A stretch of DNA of 64,000 nt from Mycolicibacterium neoaurum ATCC 25795 (GTDB lineage Bacteria; Actinomycetota; Actinomycetes; Mycobacteriales; Mycobacteriaceae), in NCBI RefSeq assembly GCF_000691525.1, contig NZ_JMDW01000014.1:1-64000 (forward strand), given 5' to 3'. The translations under genes and the position numbers were made by a program. The notes under the pieces were generated by a model. The model was not told the DNA's origin. It worked only from the letters and a program-made list of their open reading frames with translations, and ran no database searches. The stretch's first letter is position 1. The number at the start of each line of letters is the position of its first letter. Positions 25,635 through 33,482 of this stretch are shown one piece after another.

Positions 25635-27082
25635 GAGTGCACCACCGGGGTCACCTCGGCGGCATCCGCCACCCGCTGGGCAATGACCACCCCGATGACG
25701 AAGGACACGATCAGAAGGCCGACGATGCCCCACCCCAACGCATTCGAGGTGGCCAGGCCCTCCAGATTGGTGAGGATCAATGCCAGGGTGAGACCGAGTC
25801 CGACGAGTCCCGATGCCGGCGCGATGCGTACCCGCCACTGTGAGTACCCGCGGCGGTCACGTGCGAAGAACACCAACACCGCGACGCTGGTGGCGATCAA
25901 CAGCACCACGAATCCCACCGTGGTGGTGGCCGCGAACCACGTGTAGAACTGCGTCACCGGATCCAGGCCGAACACGACGGCGGCCGCGATACCGACCGCG
26001 ACGACGCCGGAGATCCACAGCGACGCCTTGTGCGGTGAACCATGTGCCGAGTGCGCGACCCCGAGCGCGTCGGGCAACACCCGGTGCTGGGACAGCGCGA
26101 ACACGTAACGCGATGCCACGTTGTGGAAAGCCAGGATGCAGGCGAACAGACTGGTGAAGTACAGCACGGTGATGATGTCGTTGCCTGCGGTGCGGATATA
26201 GGTCTGGGCGATGTCGGCGAGGAAGGTGCCACCGGAATCGGTGGCCTGTGCGACGGCACGATCATCCCCCCATGCCGAGATCAGCGCCCAGCTGCTGACG
26301 GCGTAGAAGGCGCCGATGAGGATCAGCGCGGCGTAGGTGGCGCGGGGAATGGTGCGCCGCGGGTCCCTGGCTTCGTCGCGGAAGACCGCCGTGGCCTCGA
26401 AACCTATGTAGCTGAGCATCGCGAAGAGCAGCCCGATACCGAGCGAACCGGAGAACACGGTGGTGGGGTTGACCGCACCGGTCGACAGCCCGTCATCCCC
26501 TCCGCCGCGCAGCACGATCACCAGGTCGAGGACGCCGATGACCGCGATCTCGGCGGTCAGCAACACGCCCAGCACCCGACTGGACAACTCGATGTTGCGG
26601 TAGCCCAAATAGGTTGTCACCCCGAATGCGACCGCCGCGACAGCCCACCAGGGGATCTCGGCCCCGCCGAACAGCGTGATGACACCGACGCCGGCGGGCC
26701 CGAGCAGGCCGTACACCCCGGCCTCCAGGGCCACGTAGCTGACCAACGCGACGAAGCCGAACCCGATGCCGACCGAGAATCCCAGGGAGTGACGGATATA
26801 GGAGAAGAAGGCCCCGGCACCGTCGACGAACGGGGTCAACGCGGTGAAGCCCACCGCGAACAGCAGCAAGATCACCGTCGAGACGAGGAACGTCGCCGGG
26901 AATCCGGCTCCATTGCCGTTGGCGATGCCCAGCGGAAAAACACCACCGACCACCCCGAGGGGTGCGGCGGCGGCGACCACCATGAAGACGATGGAGGCCA
27001 CCCCGAGGTTGCCCCGCAACCGTCGGTCGGGACCTTTGGCCGGGTCGCCCAGTTGCCCGGCTACAGCGGTGATCTCGGACAT
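25631..27082 (-). CDS. APC-superfamily amino acid/amine permease
   Basis: A 483-residue transporter with about 12 membrane segments. The first half has GVVGGVFPLGIANGNG and LTPFVDGAGAFFSYIRHSLG, the second YIGFEATAVFRDEARDPRRTIP, the loop typical of the APC family. AAGGA lies about 10 nt before the ATG. It is coupled to the GS-like ligase (ATGA overlap), so it should import that enzyme's substrate. Confidence 0.85.
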   Translation of the reverse strand: MSEITAVAGQLGDPAKGPDRRLRGNLGVASIVFMVVAAAAPLGVVGGVFPLGIANGNGAGFPATFLVSTVILLLFAVGFTALTPFVDGAGAFFSYIRHSLGFSVGIGFGFVALVSYVALEAGVYGLLGPAGVGVITLFGGAEIPWWAVAAVAFGVTTYLGYRNIELSSRVLGVLLTAEIAVIGVLDLVIVLRGGGDDGLSTGAVNPTTVFSGSLGIGLLFAMLSYIGFEATAVFRDEARDPRRTIPRATYAALILIGAFYAVSSWALISAWGDDRAVAQATDSGGTFLADIAQTYIRTAGNDIITVLYFTSLFACILAFHNVASRYVFALSQHRVLPDALGVAHSAHGSPHKASLWISGVVAVGIAAAVVFGLDPVTQFYTWFAATTTVGFVVLLIATSVAVLVFFARDRRGYSQWRVRIAPASGLVGLGLTLALILTNLEGLATSNALGWGIVGLLIVSFVIGVVIAQRVADAAEVTPVVHS

Positions 27083-27215
27083 GGTGCACCTATCCTTCTC
27101 GGCCCTGCGATGACTGTTGGCCAGAACCTAGGCCGCCATCGAACGCTCGAGAACCGCTGCGGTCAGCGTGCGCCGAAGTCCGTAACATGGCGGCACATTC
27201 AACTCGGCTGCCACC

Positions 27216-27243
27216 TTGCACGCTGTGCGGTCTTCAGTACGCT
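27216..27243 (+). promoter_or_regulatory. Promoter of the NlpA-type gene (leaderless)
   Basis: TTGCAC at 27216-27221, a 16-nt spacer and TACGCT at 27238-27243 are followed by 7 nt and the ATG. Both hexamers fit the sigma-A consensus and the transcript would be leaderless. Confidence 0.55.
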
Positions 27244-27250
27244 GGCGATC

Positions 27251-28006
27251 ATGTCGACCAGTTCGGTGCGATCGGTCAGCACGAAAGGGCTTCGGCCACT
27301 GCGGGTCGGCGCCTCACCGGTCCCACACGCCGAGATCTTGGAGAGTGTCCGCACAACGCTGGCCGAGTCCCAGATCGATCTGCAGGTGATCGTGTTCGAC
27401 AGTTTCGACGAACCCAACGACTGGCTGGCCGCAGGCCGATTGCACGCCAACTACTTTCAGTACCTGCCCTTCCTGGAGCAGTTCAACAGGACCGCCGGGA
27501 CCGCGCTGGCCCCGGTGGTCGCGGTCCACATCGAACCGTTCGGGTTGTACTCAAGCCGGGTGACCAGCCTGGCGGCGATTCCCGATTACGCCGAAGTGGC
27601 GTTGCCTGCCGACGCGGTGAATGCCGACCGCTCACTGATGATGCTCGACCGGCTCGGCCTGCTGGACTGTCGGCCCGATGAGGGGCAGTTGGCCACCACA
27701 ACCGACGTGCGGGCCAACCCGCGCCGCCTGGTGTTCAAGGAACTGACCAGCTGGACCATGGCTTCGGCTCTCGACGATTTCGACGCGGTGTTCCTCTTCG
27801 GCAACCAGGCGATGGAACGCAACGTACACACCGACACCGCCCTGCACTGCGACCGCGGTGACCCTGGCTACGCCGAGTATCTGGTGACCCAGCATGCGGG
27901 ACAACGCAACCCAGATGTGGTGACGCTGGCGGCGGCGCTCACCGGGCCGCAGACCAGGTTGTTCATCGAGACGACGTACTCGGGTCAGGTCATCCCCGCG
28001 TTCTGA
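27251..28006 (+). CDS. NlpA/MetQ-family substrate-binding protein without signal peptide
   Basis: A 251-residue periplasmic-binding-type protein: LRPLRVGASPVPHAEILESV opens the domain, FDSFDEPNDWLAAGRLHANYFQYLPFLEQF follows, and the end has LFIETTYSGQVIPAF, all as in methionine-binding MetQ proteins. Unlike MetQ it has no N-terminal hydrophobic segment or lipobox Cys, and no MetN/MetI genes are adjacent. The leaderless start at 27251 leaves no room for one. It may act in the cytoplasm or work as an orphan binding protein. Confidence 0.75.
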   Translation: MSTSSVRSVSTKGLRPLRVGASPVPHAEILESVRTTLAESQIDLQVIVFDSFDEPNDWLAAGRLHANYFQYLPFLEQFNRTAGTALAPVVAVHIEPFGLYSSRVTSLAAIPDYAEVALPADAVNADRSLMMLDRLGLLDCRPDEGQLATTTDVRANPRRLVFKELTSWTMASALDDFDAVFLFGNQAMERNVHTDTALHCDRGDPGYAEYLVTQHAGQRNPDVVTLAAALTGPQTRLFIETTYSGQVIPAF

Positions 28007-28066
28007 GTTGCGCTCACCGCGCTCCAAACCCTGCCGGGCACCCGAATTCTGGGGCACCATGCAGCG

Positions 28067-28597
28067 ATGTACCAATCGGGAGCAGGTACGTCATCGCCGA
28101 CTCCGCGTCCGGTGCAGGTCGTCCTCATCCTGGACGTGCCGCCGGGCTTGACCGAACTTCCGCTGCGCACAGCTCAATTGGCCGATGACTACGGCAGCGT
28201 GATCGCCCGCTCGATACCCGGGGTACGTGCCCGACCGGCCGTCATCACCTCCGCAGACAGCGCAGGTGGGCCCACCCGTGAGGCCGGCGGCCTGCGGATA
28301 CATCCTTCGCGGCGTTCGGTCATCGTCGACGGTCACGCAGTGCATCTGAGCTACCGGGAGCTCGAACTGCTCCTCTACCTCGCCGAACACCCACACCGCA
28401 CGGTATCCCGCGAGGAGTTGATGGAACAGCTGTGGGATGACCGACCAGGAGCCGGGCGCACCGTCGACACCCATGTTCGCCGGCTGCGGGTCAAACTCGG
28501 CCGCCATGCCGGCGTCATCACGACGATCCGCGGCGGCGGCTATCGGTTCGACATGGGCGCCGATGTGCACTACCTGCGCGACGGCGCTACAGGATGA
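28067..28597 (+). CDS. Orphan OmpR-type winged-helix regulator
   Basis: A 176-residue protein. The C-terminal about 95 residues form a Trans_reg_C winged helix (LSYRELELLLYLAEHPHRTVSREELMEQLW, then RTVDTHVRRLRVKLG and TIRGGGYRF). The N-terminal about 80 residues are not a receiver domain: there is no phospho-acceptor Asp context or Lys switch, and no histidine kinase is nearby. It may bind DNA constitutively or respond to a ligand through the N-domain. The 3' end overlaps the convergent gene by 11 bp. Confidence 0.8.
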   Translation: MYQSGAGTSSPTPRPVQVVLILDVPPGLTELPLRTAQLADDYGSVIARSIPGVRARPAVITSADSAGGPTREAGGLRIHPSRRSVIVDGHAVHLSYRELELLLYLAEHPHRTVSREELMEQLWDDRPGAGRTVDTHVRRLRVKLGRHAGVITTIRGGGYRFDMGADVHYLRDGATG

Positions 28598-28979
28598 CCG
28601 TGGTCGGGCCGACGGTACTGCAATAGGTCACCGGCGGGCTGCCTGCGTTCGCACACACCCGGCCACTCACGATGTACCCGGCACCAGGGGTGTACGGGCT
28701 GAACCTGACCTCGGCGGTGCCGGGGCCCTCGGATTGCACGCACAGCGGGGCCACCGGGCTGCCTGCCTGCTGTAGGCATGCCACCTGCAGTTGCGGAACC
28801 GCACGGTTGCACGCTCCCGGACTCACCGATGCGACGACGGCACGCACCGCGGCGTCCTGCACCACCGTGGGCGGCTTCAGGGTGACCGCGCACCCTTGTT
28901 CGGGGGCCGCGGTCGCCGATCCCGCGCCGATCAGTGCCGCCACACTCACCATCGGTACCGCCAGCACAAGCCGCTTCAT
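28587..28979 (-). CDS. Small exported Cys-rich protein
   Basis: A 130-residue protein starting MKRLVLAVPMVSVAALIG with cleavage near ATA-APE. The mature part has six cysteines (GCAVT, ACNRA, ACLQQ, LCVQS, VCANA, YCSTV), so several disulfides are likely. The start at 28979 is supported by a TACGAT -10 box 6 nt upstream. The family is not recognised; it is probably released or surface-attached. Confidence 0.65.
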   Translation of the reverse strand: MKRLVLAVPMVSVAALIGAGSATAAPEQGCAVTLKPPTVVQDAAVRAVVASVSPGACNRAVPQLQVACLQQAGSPVAPLCVQSEGPGTAEVRFSPYTPGAGYIVSGRVCANAGSPPVTYCSTVGPTTVIL

Positions 28980-28985
28980 GCCCAG

Positions 28986-28991
28986 ATCGTA
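28986..28991 (-). promoter_or_regulatory. -10 element for leaderless exported-protein transcript
   Basis: TACGAT on the minus strand ends 6 nt before the ATG at 28979. Confidence 0.5.
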
Positions 28992-29022
28992 GGACACGGT
29001 GCCGGCGGGCCGTGGCGATTGG

Positions 29023-30129
29023 TCACCGTCGAGCCAACACGTCCAACATGCCCGCCGCCGAACGGGGCCAGGTGAACTGTTCGGCCCGTCGACGGGCGCA
29101 GTGTCTACGCATCGTCTCGGGTCGGCTGATCACCGCGGCGACAGCATGGGCGATGGCCCGCGGATCGTTATCCGCGGCGGCGCCGCTGTCGGCGGTCAGG
29201 ATCTCGGCAAGGGCCGAGGTGCGTGAGACCACTGCCGGTGTGCCGCAGGCCAGCGCCTCTAGGGCGGCCAGGCCGAAGGTTTCGTGCGGCCCAGGCGCCA
29301 ACGCGACATCGGCCGAGGCGAGGATGGCCGCCACCGTGTCGCGGTCACCGATGTAACCGGTGAAGTCGACCGGCAGACCGGCCGCCTGACGCTCCAGCCG
29401 CGACCGCAGCGGGCCTTCCCCGACGACGACGAGTCGCGCGTCCACGCCCGAGTCACGAAGGGCCGCAACGGTGTCGATGCTGCGATGGGCGTGCTTCTCC
29501 ACCGAGAGCCTGCCGCAGTGCACCAGCAGGGTCTGTTCCGGGCGCGCCCATCGGCCGCGCAGCTGCAGACAACGGTAACGCGGGTGGAACTGGTCGAGAT
29601 CCACGCCCAGCGGCACGGTCGCGACGTTTGCCGCTCCGATCCTTTCGAACTCCGCACGGGCGAAACCCGTCGTGCAGACCACCGCGTCGTAGTTGCGGGC
29701 GGTACGTCGGTTCGCCGCGTCGGCGATCGTGCGGGCCGCGCGGCGCGGCAGTATCTGCCCGAGCAGCCGGTCGAGTCGCTCGTGCGAGATCATGACGGTG
29801 GCCACCCCGTTGCGCCGACCCCAGGGTCCGAGCGATCGGAGCGTCAGACGATCGGAGACCTCCAGTGCGTCGGGTTGCAATTCCTCGAGCAGGGCGGTCA
29901 CCGGGCCGGGCAGCACGGCCCGGTAGCCGCCGGTGAACGGGATTCGGCGCGCCGGAAGGGACAACCGCGTAACACCGGACGGCAGCACCTGCCGACCCGC
30001 ATCGGCGCCCGGCACCACGAGTAGGACATCGTGCCCGGCCGCGCTGTATTCGGCGCCGAGCCGATCGACGGCGGTGCGCAGTCCGCCCGAGCGCGGACCG
30101 TAGAAGTTGGCGACCTGGACGACCCTCAT
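29023..30129 (-). CDS. pimC: GT4 glycosyltransferase, PimC-like alpha-mannosyltransferase
   Basis: A 368-residue GT-B enzyme. N-domain: VVQVANFYGPRSGGLRTAV; C-domain: CGRLSVEKH (nucleotide-sugar loop) and GPHETFGLAALEALACGTP, the E-x7-E GT4 motif. The start MRVVQVANFYG and much of the sequence agree with my memory of PimC from M. tuberculosis CDC1551, which adds the third mannose to phosphatidylinositol mannosides using GDP-mannose. The role in PIM synthesis is thus inferred from family resemblance. It starts 83 nt after the dienelactone-hydrolase gene on the same strand. Confidence 0.8.
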   Translation of the reverse strand: MRVVQVANFYGPRSGGLRTAVDRLGAEYSAAGHDVLLVVPGADAGRQVLPSGVTRLSLPARRIPFTGGYRAVLPGPVTALLEELQPDALEVSDRLTLRSLGPWGRRNGVATVMISHERLDRLLGQILPRRAARTIADAANRRTARNYDAVVCTTGFARAEFERIGAANVATVPLGVDLDQFHPRYRCLQLRGRWARPEQTLLVHCGRLSVEKHAHRSIDTVAALRDSGVDARLVVVGEGPLRSRLERQAAGLPVDFTGYIGDRDTVAAILASADVALAPGPHETFGLAALEALACGTPAVVSRTSALAEILTADSGAAADNDPRAIAHAVAAVISRPETMRRHCARRRAEQFTWPRSAAGMLDVLARR

Positions 30130-30212
30130 GGGCCATGAGTAGCCGCGATCTGTGTTCGGGTGGTCACGCGCCGCCGACACCGACGTGAACTGCCGGTGAA
30201 TGCGCTTGCGAC

Positions 30213-31109
30213 CTAGCCGACGTGGGTCGACAGCCAGGCCAGTGTGCGTTGCCACGCGTCCTCGGCGGCCCGCGGTTCGTACCGATCTCCGGTGTCGTTG
30301 AAGAACGCGTGGTTGGCGCCCTGCTCGGTGACCAATTCGTGCACCAGCCCGGCGCGGTCCAGCGCCTCGGCGGCCACCGGTTCGGTGGCGTTCACCCGTT
30401 GATCGAGCTCACCGTAGAAGCCGAGCACCGCAACGTTTTTCGAGCCGGAGAAGTCAGGATCATCGGGCGTCGGGCCGTAGAACGGGAAGGCGGCCGACAG
30501 TTCGGGCGCACCCGCCGCCAACAGGCGCCACACCAGTCCGCCGCCCATACAGAAACCGATGGCCGCCACCCGCTTGCCAGGAGTCCGGGCCCGCACCTCG
30601 GCGATCCCGGACCGCAGGTCGGCCACCATGTCTTCGGGCGGACGGTTGCCCAGCGCGGCGGTGGCCTCGGCCGGATCGGCGAAGGCGGCCGTGCCGCCCT
30701 CGGCCGACAGCAGGTCGATGGCCAGGCTTGAGTAGCCGGCCCCGGCCAGTCGGCCGGCCACCGAGCGCACCCAGTCGGTAAGCCCCTTGTTCTCGTGGAT
30801 GACCAGCATCGCACCGCGCGGATCGGGCGCCTCGGCCCAAGCGCCCCGCAGCTCTCCGGCCGGGCCCTGCCAGCTCACCGGGGCCGTCGGACGGGCCGCG
30901 CCCATCCCCGGCGGCGTGGGTCCGGTCGTCTCCGTGCTGGTCGCGGTCACCTCCTGCTTGGCGTCCCCGCAGGCGGTGATGAGCGCGGTTGCCGCGGCCG
31001 TCCCGACACCGAGCAGGGCGAGTCGACGCAAGGCCTCCCGTCGCGAGAGCAGGCCATCGACGTGATCGGTGGCGATCTCTTCGGCGATATAGCGCTGCAG
31101 TGGCGTCAT
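30213..31109 (-). CDS. Dienelactone hydrolase-family lipoprotein
   Basis: A 298-residue alpha/beta hydrolase. An N-terminal export signal with SRREALRRLALL (twin-arginine-like) ends in a lipobox ITAC, so it is probably a Tat-exported lipoprotein. Catalytic elements of the DLH family are seen: ENKG (Glu), GFCMGGG with the nucleophile Cys, Asp in YGELDQRVN, and His in GANHAFF. It would hydrolyse a lactone or ester at the outer face of the membrane. Confidence 0.85.
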   Translation of the reverse strand: MTPLQRYIAEEIATDHVDGLLSRREALRRLALLGVGTAAATALITACGDAKQEVTATSTETTGPTPPGMGAARPTAPVSWQGPAGELRGAWAEAPDPRGAMLVIHENKGLTDWVRSVAGRLAGAGYSSLAIDLLSAEGGTAAFADPAEATAALGNRPPEDMVADLRSGIAEVRARTPGKRVAAIGFCMGGGLVWRLLAAGAPELSAAFPFYGPTPDDPDFSGSKNVAVLGFYGELDQRVNATEPVAAEALDRAGLVHELVTEQGANHAFFNDTGDRYEPRAAEDAWQRTLAWLSTHVG

Positions 31110-31166
31110 GAAGTCGAGTATGCGCGCCCGAAGTAGACACCTGCACGAATCTGTTCACGATTTTCG

Positions 31167-31195
31167 TTGACACCCGTCAGCGCCACTGTTCTGAT
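31167..31195 (+). promoter_or_regulatory. Promoter of the D-aminoacylase gene (leaderless)
   Basis: A perfect -35 TTGACA (31167-31172), a 17-nt spacer and TCTGAT (31190-31195) lie 6 nt before GTG 31202. The -10 is weak but the -35 and spacing are ideal. Confidence 0.5.
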
Positions 31196-31201
31196 GACGG
31201 G

Positions 31202-32989
31202 GTGACCTACGACACAATCATCCGTGGCGGACGCTGGTTCGACGGAACGGGCGCCCCGTCCGCCGTTCGCAACATCGGCATCCGCGGCGGACACGTCGTC
31301 GCCGTCAGCGCGGACGACCTCGATGACACCGGCTGCCCGCAACTGATCGATGCCACGGGCAAATGGGTGATCCCCGGAATGCTCGATATCCACACCCATT
31401 ACGACGTGGAGGTACTGGCCCGGCCGTCGCTCACCGAGTCGCTGCGCCACGGGGTGACCACCGTGATGCTGGGCTCGTGCTCGCTGTCCACCGTGCACAT
31501 CGGCGGTGCCGACGCGGGTGACCTGTTCGGAAGGGTCGAGGCGATCCCGCGCGAGTACGTCATCGACACCGTCGATGACCACAAGACCTGGACCGACGCC
31601 GAGGGTTACGTCGAGGCGCTGGAATCCCTGCCGCTGGGGCCCAACCTCGCGGCCTTCATCGGGCATTCGGACATGCGCACCGCGGTGATGGGCCTGGACC
31701 GTGCCACCCGCGCCGATCAACGGCCGACGCGGGCCGAGCAGACCGAGATGGAACGCATGCTGACCGAGGCCCTGAACGCGGGATTTGTGGGAATGTCTTC
31801 GCAGCAACTGCTTTTCGACAAGATCGACGGTGACACATGCCGTTCGCGCACCTTGCCGTCGACCTATGCCAAACCGCGCGAGCTGCGCAGGTTGAAGTCG
31901 CTGCTGCGCCGCACGGGTCGGGCCCTGCAATCCGGGCCCGATATCCAGAATCCGCTGAACCTGCTCTCCCAGATGGCCCAGTCGCTGGGGTTCTTGCGCA
32001 ACCCGCTCAAGACCAGCCTGCTCTCAGCCGCCGATATCAAGGCCAACCCGTACGCGATCAAGATCATGGGTCCGTCTTCGCGGCTGATCAACGCACTGGG
32101 TGGCAACTTCCGCTGGCAGCATCTCCCGGTGCCATTCGAGGTGTACGCCGACGGTATCGACCTGGTCGTATTCGAGGAGTTCGGTTCCGGCGCAGCGGCT
32201 CTGCACCTGCGCGACGAAGTGGAGCGCAATGCGCTGCTGGCCGACGAGGGCTACCGGCGGCAGTTCCGCAAGGATTACGAAAGCAAATACGGTGTGCGCG
32301 TCTGGCACCGTGATTTCTTCGACGCCGAGATCGTCGGGTGCCCCGACGCGGCTGTCATCGGCAAATCGTTCGGGCAGGTGGGCCTGGACCGCGGTCTGCA
32401 CCCGGTCGACGCGTTCCTTGATCTGGTCCTCGAGCACGGCCGCAAACTGCGTTGGCGGACAACGATTTCCAATCATCGTCCGGAGGTGCTCAAACAGCTG
32501 GCCCGCGAACCCGGTATCCAGCTCGGGTTCTCCGACGCCGGAGCGCACCTGCGCAACATGGCGTTCTACAACATGGGCCTGCGATTGCTGCGCCACGTGC
32601 GCGATGCGCAGAACAGCGGACGGGCGTTCATGAGCATCGAACGAGCGGTGCACCGCTTGACCGGCGAGCTCGCCGACTGGTACCGCCTGGACGCCGGTCA
32701 CCTGCGCATCGGCGATCGGGCCGATGTCGTGATCATCGATCCCGAGCGCCTGGACGCCGGCCTTGACGATTACGCCGAGGAGCCCGTCGACTGTTACGGA
32801 GGGTTGTCGCGGATGGTCAACCGCAACGACGACACCGTCGCGGCCGTGCTGGTGGGCGGACGTGTGGTGTTCATCGACGGGCACGCCACCGAATCGGTGG
32901 GACGGGACCGCACGGGCCGGTTCCTGCGGGCCGCGCACCGCTCCCCCGCCCGTGGGGCCGAGGAGAGCGCGTTGGCCGATGTCATCTGA
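31202..32989 (+). CDS. N-acyl-D-amino-acid deacylase / amidohydrolase
   Basis: A 595-residue metal-dependent amidohydrolase of the D-aminoacylase group. Seen: IIRGGRWFDGTGAPS (beta-sandwich start), metal ligands HTHYD near residue 64, GHSDMR, later NHRPEVL and FSDAGAHLRNM with the conserved Asp, and the closing sandwich IGDRADVVIIDPERL. It releases amino acids or similar amines from N-acyl D-forms. It overlaps the following NTF2-like gene by 11 bp, so the two are co-expressed. Confidence 0.88.
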   Translation: MTYDTIIRGGRWFDGTGAPSAVRNIGIRGGHVVAVSADDLDDTGCPQLIDATGKWVIPGMLDIHTHYDVEVLARPSLTESLRHGVTTVMLGSCSLSTVHIGGADAGDLFGRVEAIPREYVIDTVDDHKTWTDAEGYVEALESLPLGPNLAAFIGHSDMRTAVMGLDRATRADQRPTRAEQTEMERMLTEALNAGFVGMSSQQLLFDKIDGDTCRSRTLPSTYAKPRELRRLKSLLRRTGRALQSGPDIQNPLNLLSQMAQSLGFLRNPLKTSLLSAADIKANPYAIKIMGPSSRLINALGGNFRWQHLPVPFEVYADGIDLVVFEEFGSGAAALHLRDEVERNALLADEGYRRQFRKDYESKYGVRVWHRDFFDAEIVGCPDAAVIGKSFGQVGLDRGLHPVDAFLDLVLEHGRKLRWRTTISNHRPEVLKQLAREPGIQLGFSDAGAHLRNMAFYNMGLRLLRHVRDAQNSGRAFMSIERAVHRLTGELADWYRLDAGHLRIGDRADVVIIDPERLDAGLDDYAEEPVDCYGGLSRMVNRNDDTVAAVLVGGRVVFIDGHATESVGRDRTGRFLRAAHRSPARGAEESALADVI

Positions 32990-33452
32990 CACCGTCGGTG
33001 CGGCCCGGTGCGCCGAATCGGCCACGGTACTGGGCATGTGGCGCGCACTGTCGCGCCGCGATTGGGCGGAGGTCGCCACCTTCCTGGCTCCGGACTGCAT
33101 CTACGCCGATATGCCGGTCGGGCCGACCGCGGCGGCCCGCGGTCCGCAGGACATCATCAAGCGTCTCAAGATCGGGCTGGAATCGTTGGCCGCCTATGAG
33201 AATCACGACGGCCTGCTCGTCGCCGACGGGCCGCATGTCATGTACGAGCACTCCGAGACCTGGACGTGGCCGACCGGTGAGCGAGCGGTGCTGCCGTTCG
33301 TCACCGTCCACCGGGTCCTCGACGAGCGGATCATCCTGTGGAAGGACTACTGGGACATGGGTGGCCTGACCAACCATGCGCCCGCGAACTGGCTCTCGGA
33401 TTTCGCCACCGCCGACATGTCGTGGGTGTACGACGCGACCGGTCAACTGTGA
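32979..33452 (+). CDS. NTF2-like / limonene-epoxide-hydrolase-fold protein
   Basis: A 157-residue cone-fold protein: WRALSRRDWAEVATFLAPDCIYADMPVG at the N-terminus and FVTVHRVLDERIILWKDYWDMGG at the end look like limonene-1,2-epoxide hydrolases. The last catalytic Asp (W-K/R-D-Y) is kept, but the expected Arg-x-Asp pair appears as His-Ser-Glu (YEHSETW), so normal epoxide hydrolase chemistry is doubtful. The ATG at 32979 overlaps the deacylase end by 11 bp. Confidence 0.75.
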   Translation: MSSDTVGAARCAESATVLGMWRALSRRDWAEVATFLAPDCIYADMPVGPTAAARGPQDIIKRLKIGLESLAAYENHDGLLVADGPHVMYEHSETWTWPTGERAVLPFVTVHRVLDERIILWKDYWDMGGLTNHAPANWLSDFATADMSWVYDATGQL

Positions 33453-33469
33453 GGGGTTGCGCTCGTCCG

Positions 33470-33475
33470 TAGACT
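33470..33475 (+). promoter_or_regulatory. -10 element for leaderless P450 transcript
   Basis: TAGACT ends 7 nt before ATG 33483. It suggests that the P450 has its own promoter although it begins only 30 nt after the NTF2-like gene. Confidence 0.5.
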
Positions 33476-33482
33476 CATACAC

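Noticed and set aside
26042..27250. Long open + strand frame in front of the NlpA-type gene, making a 654-codon frame
   Set aside because: It is antisense to a clear amino-acid permease, has biased His/Gly/Asp/Arg composition and no known domain; the real gene starts at 27251.
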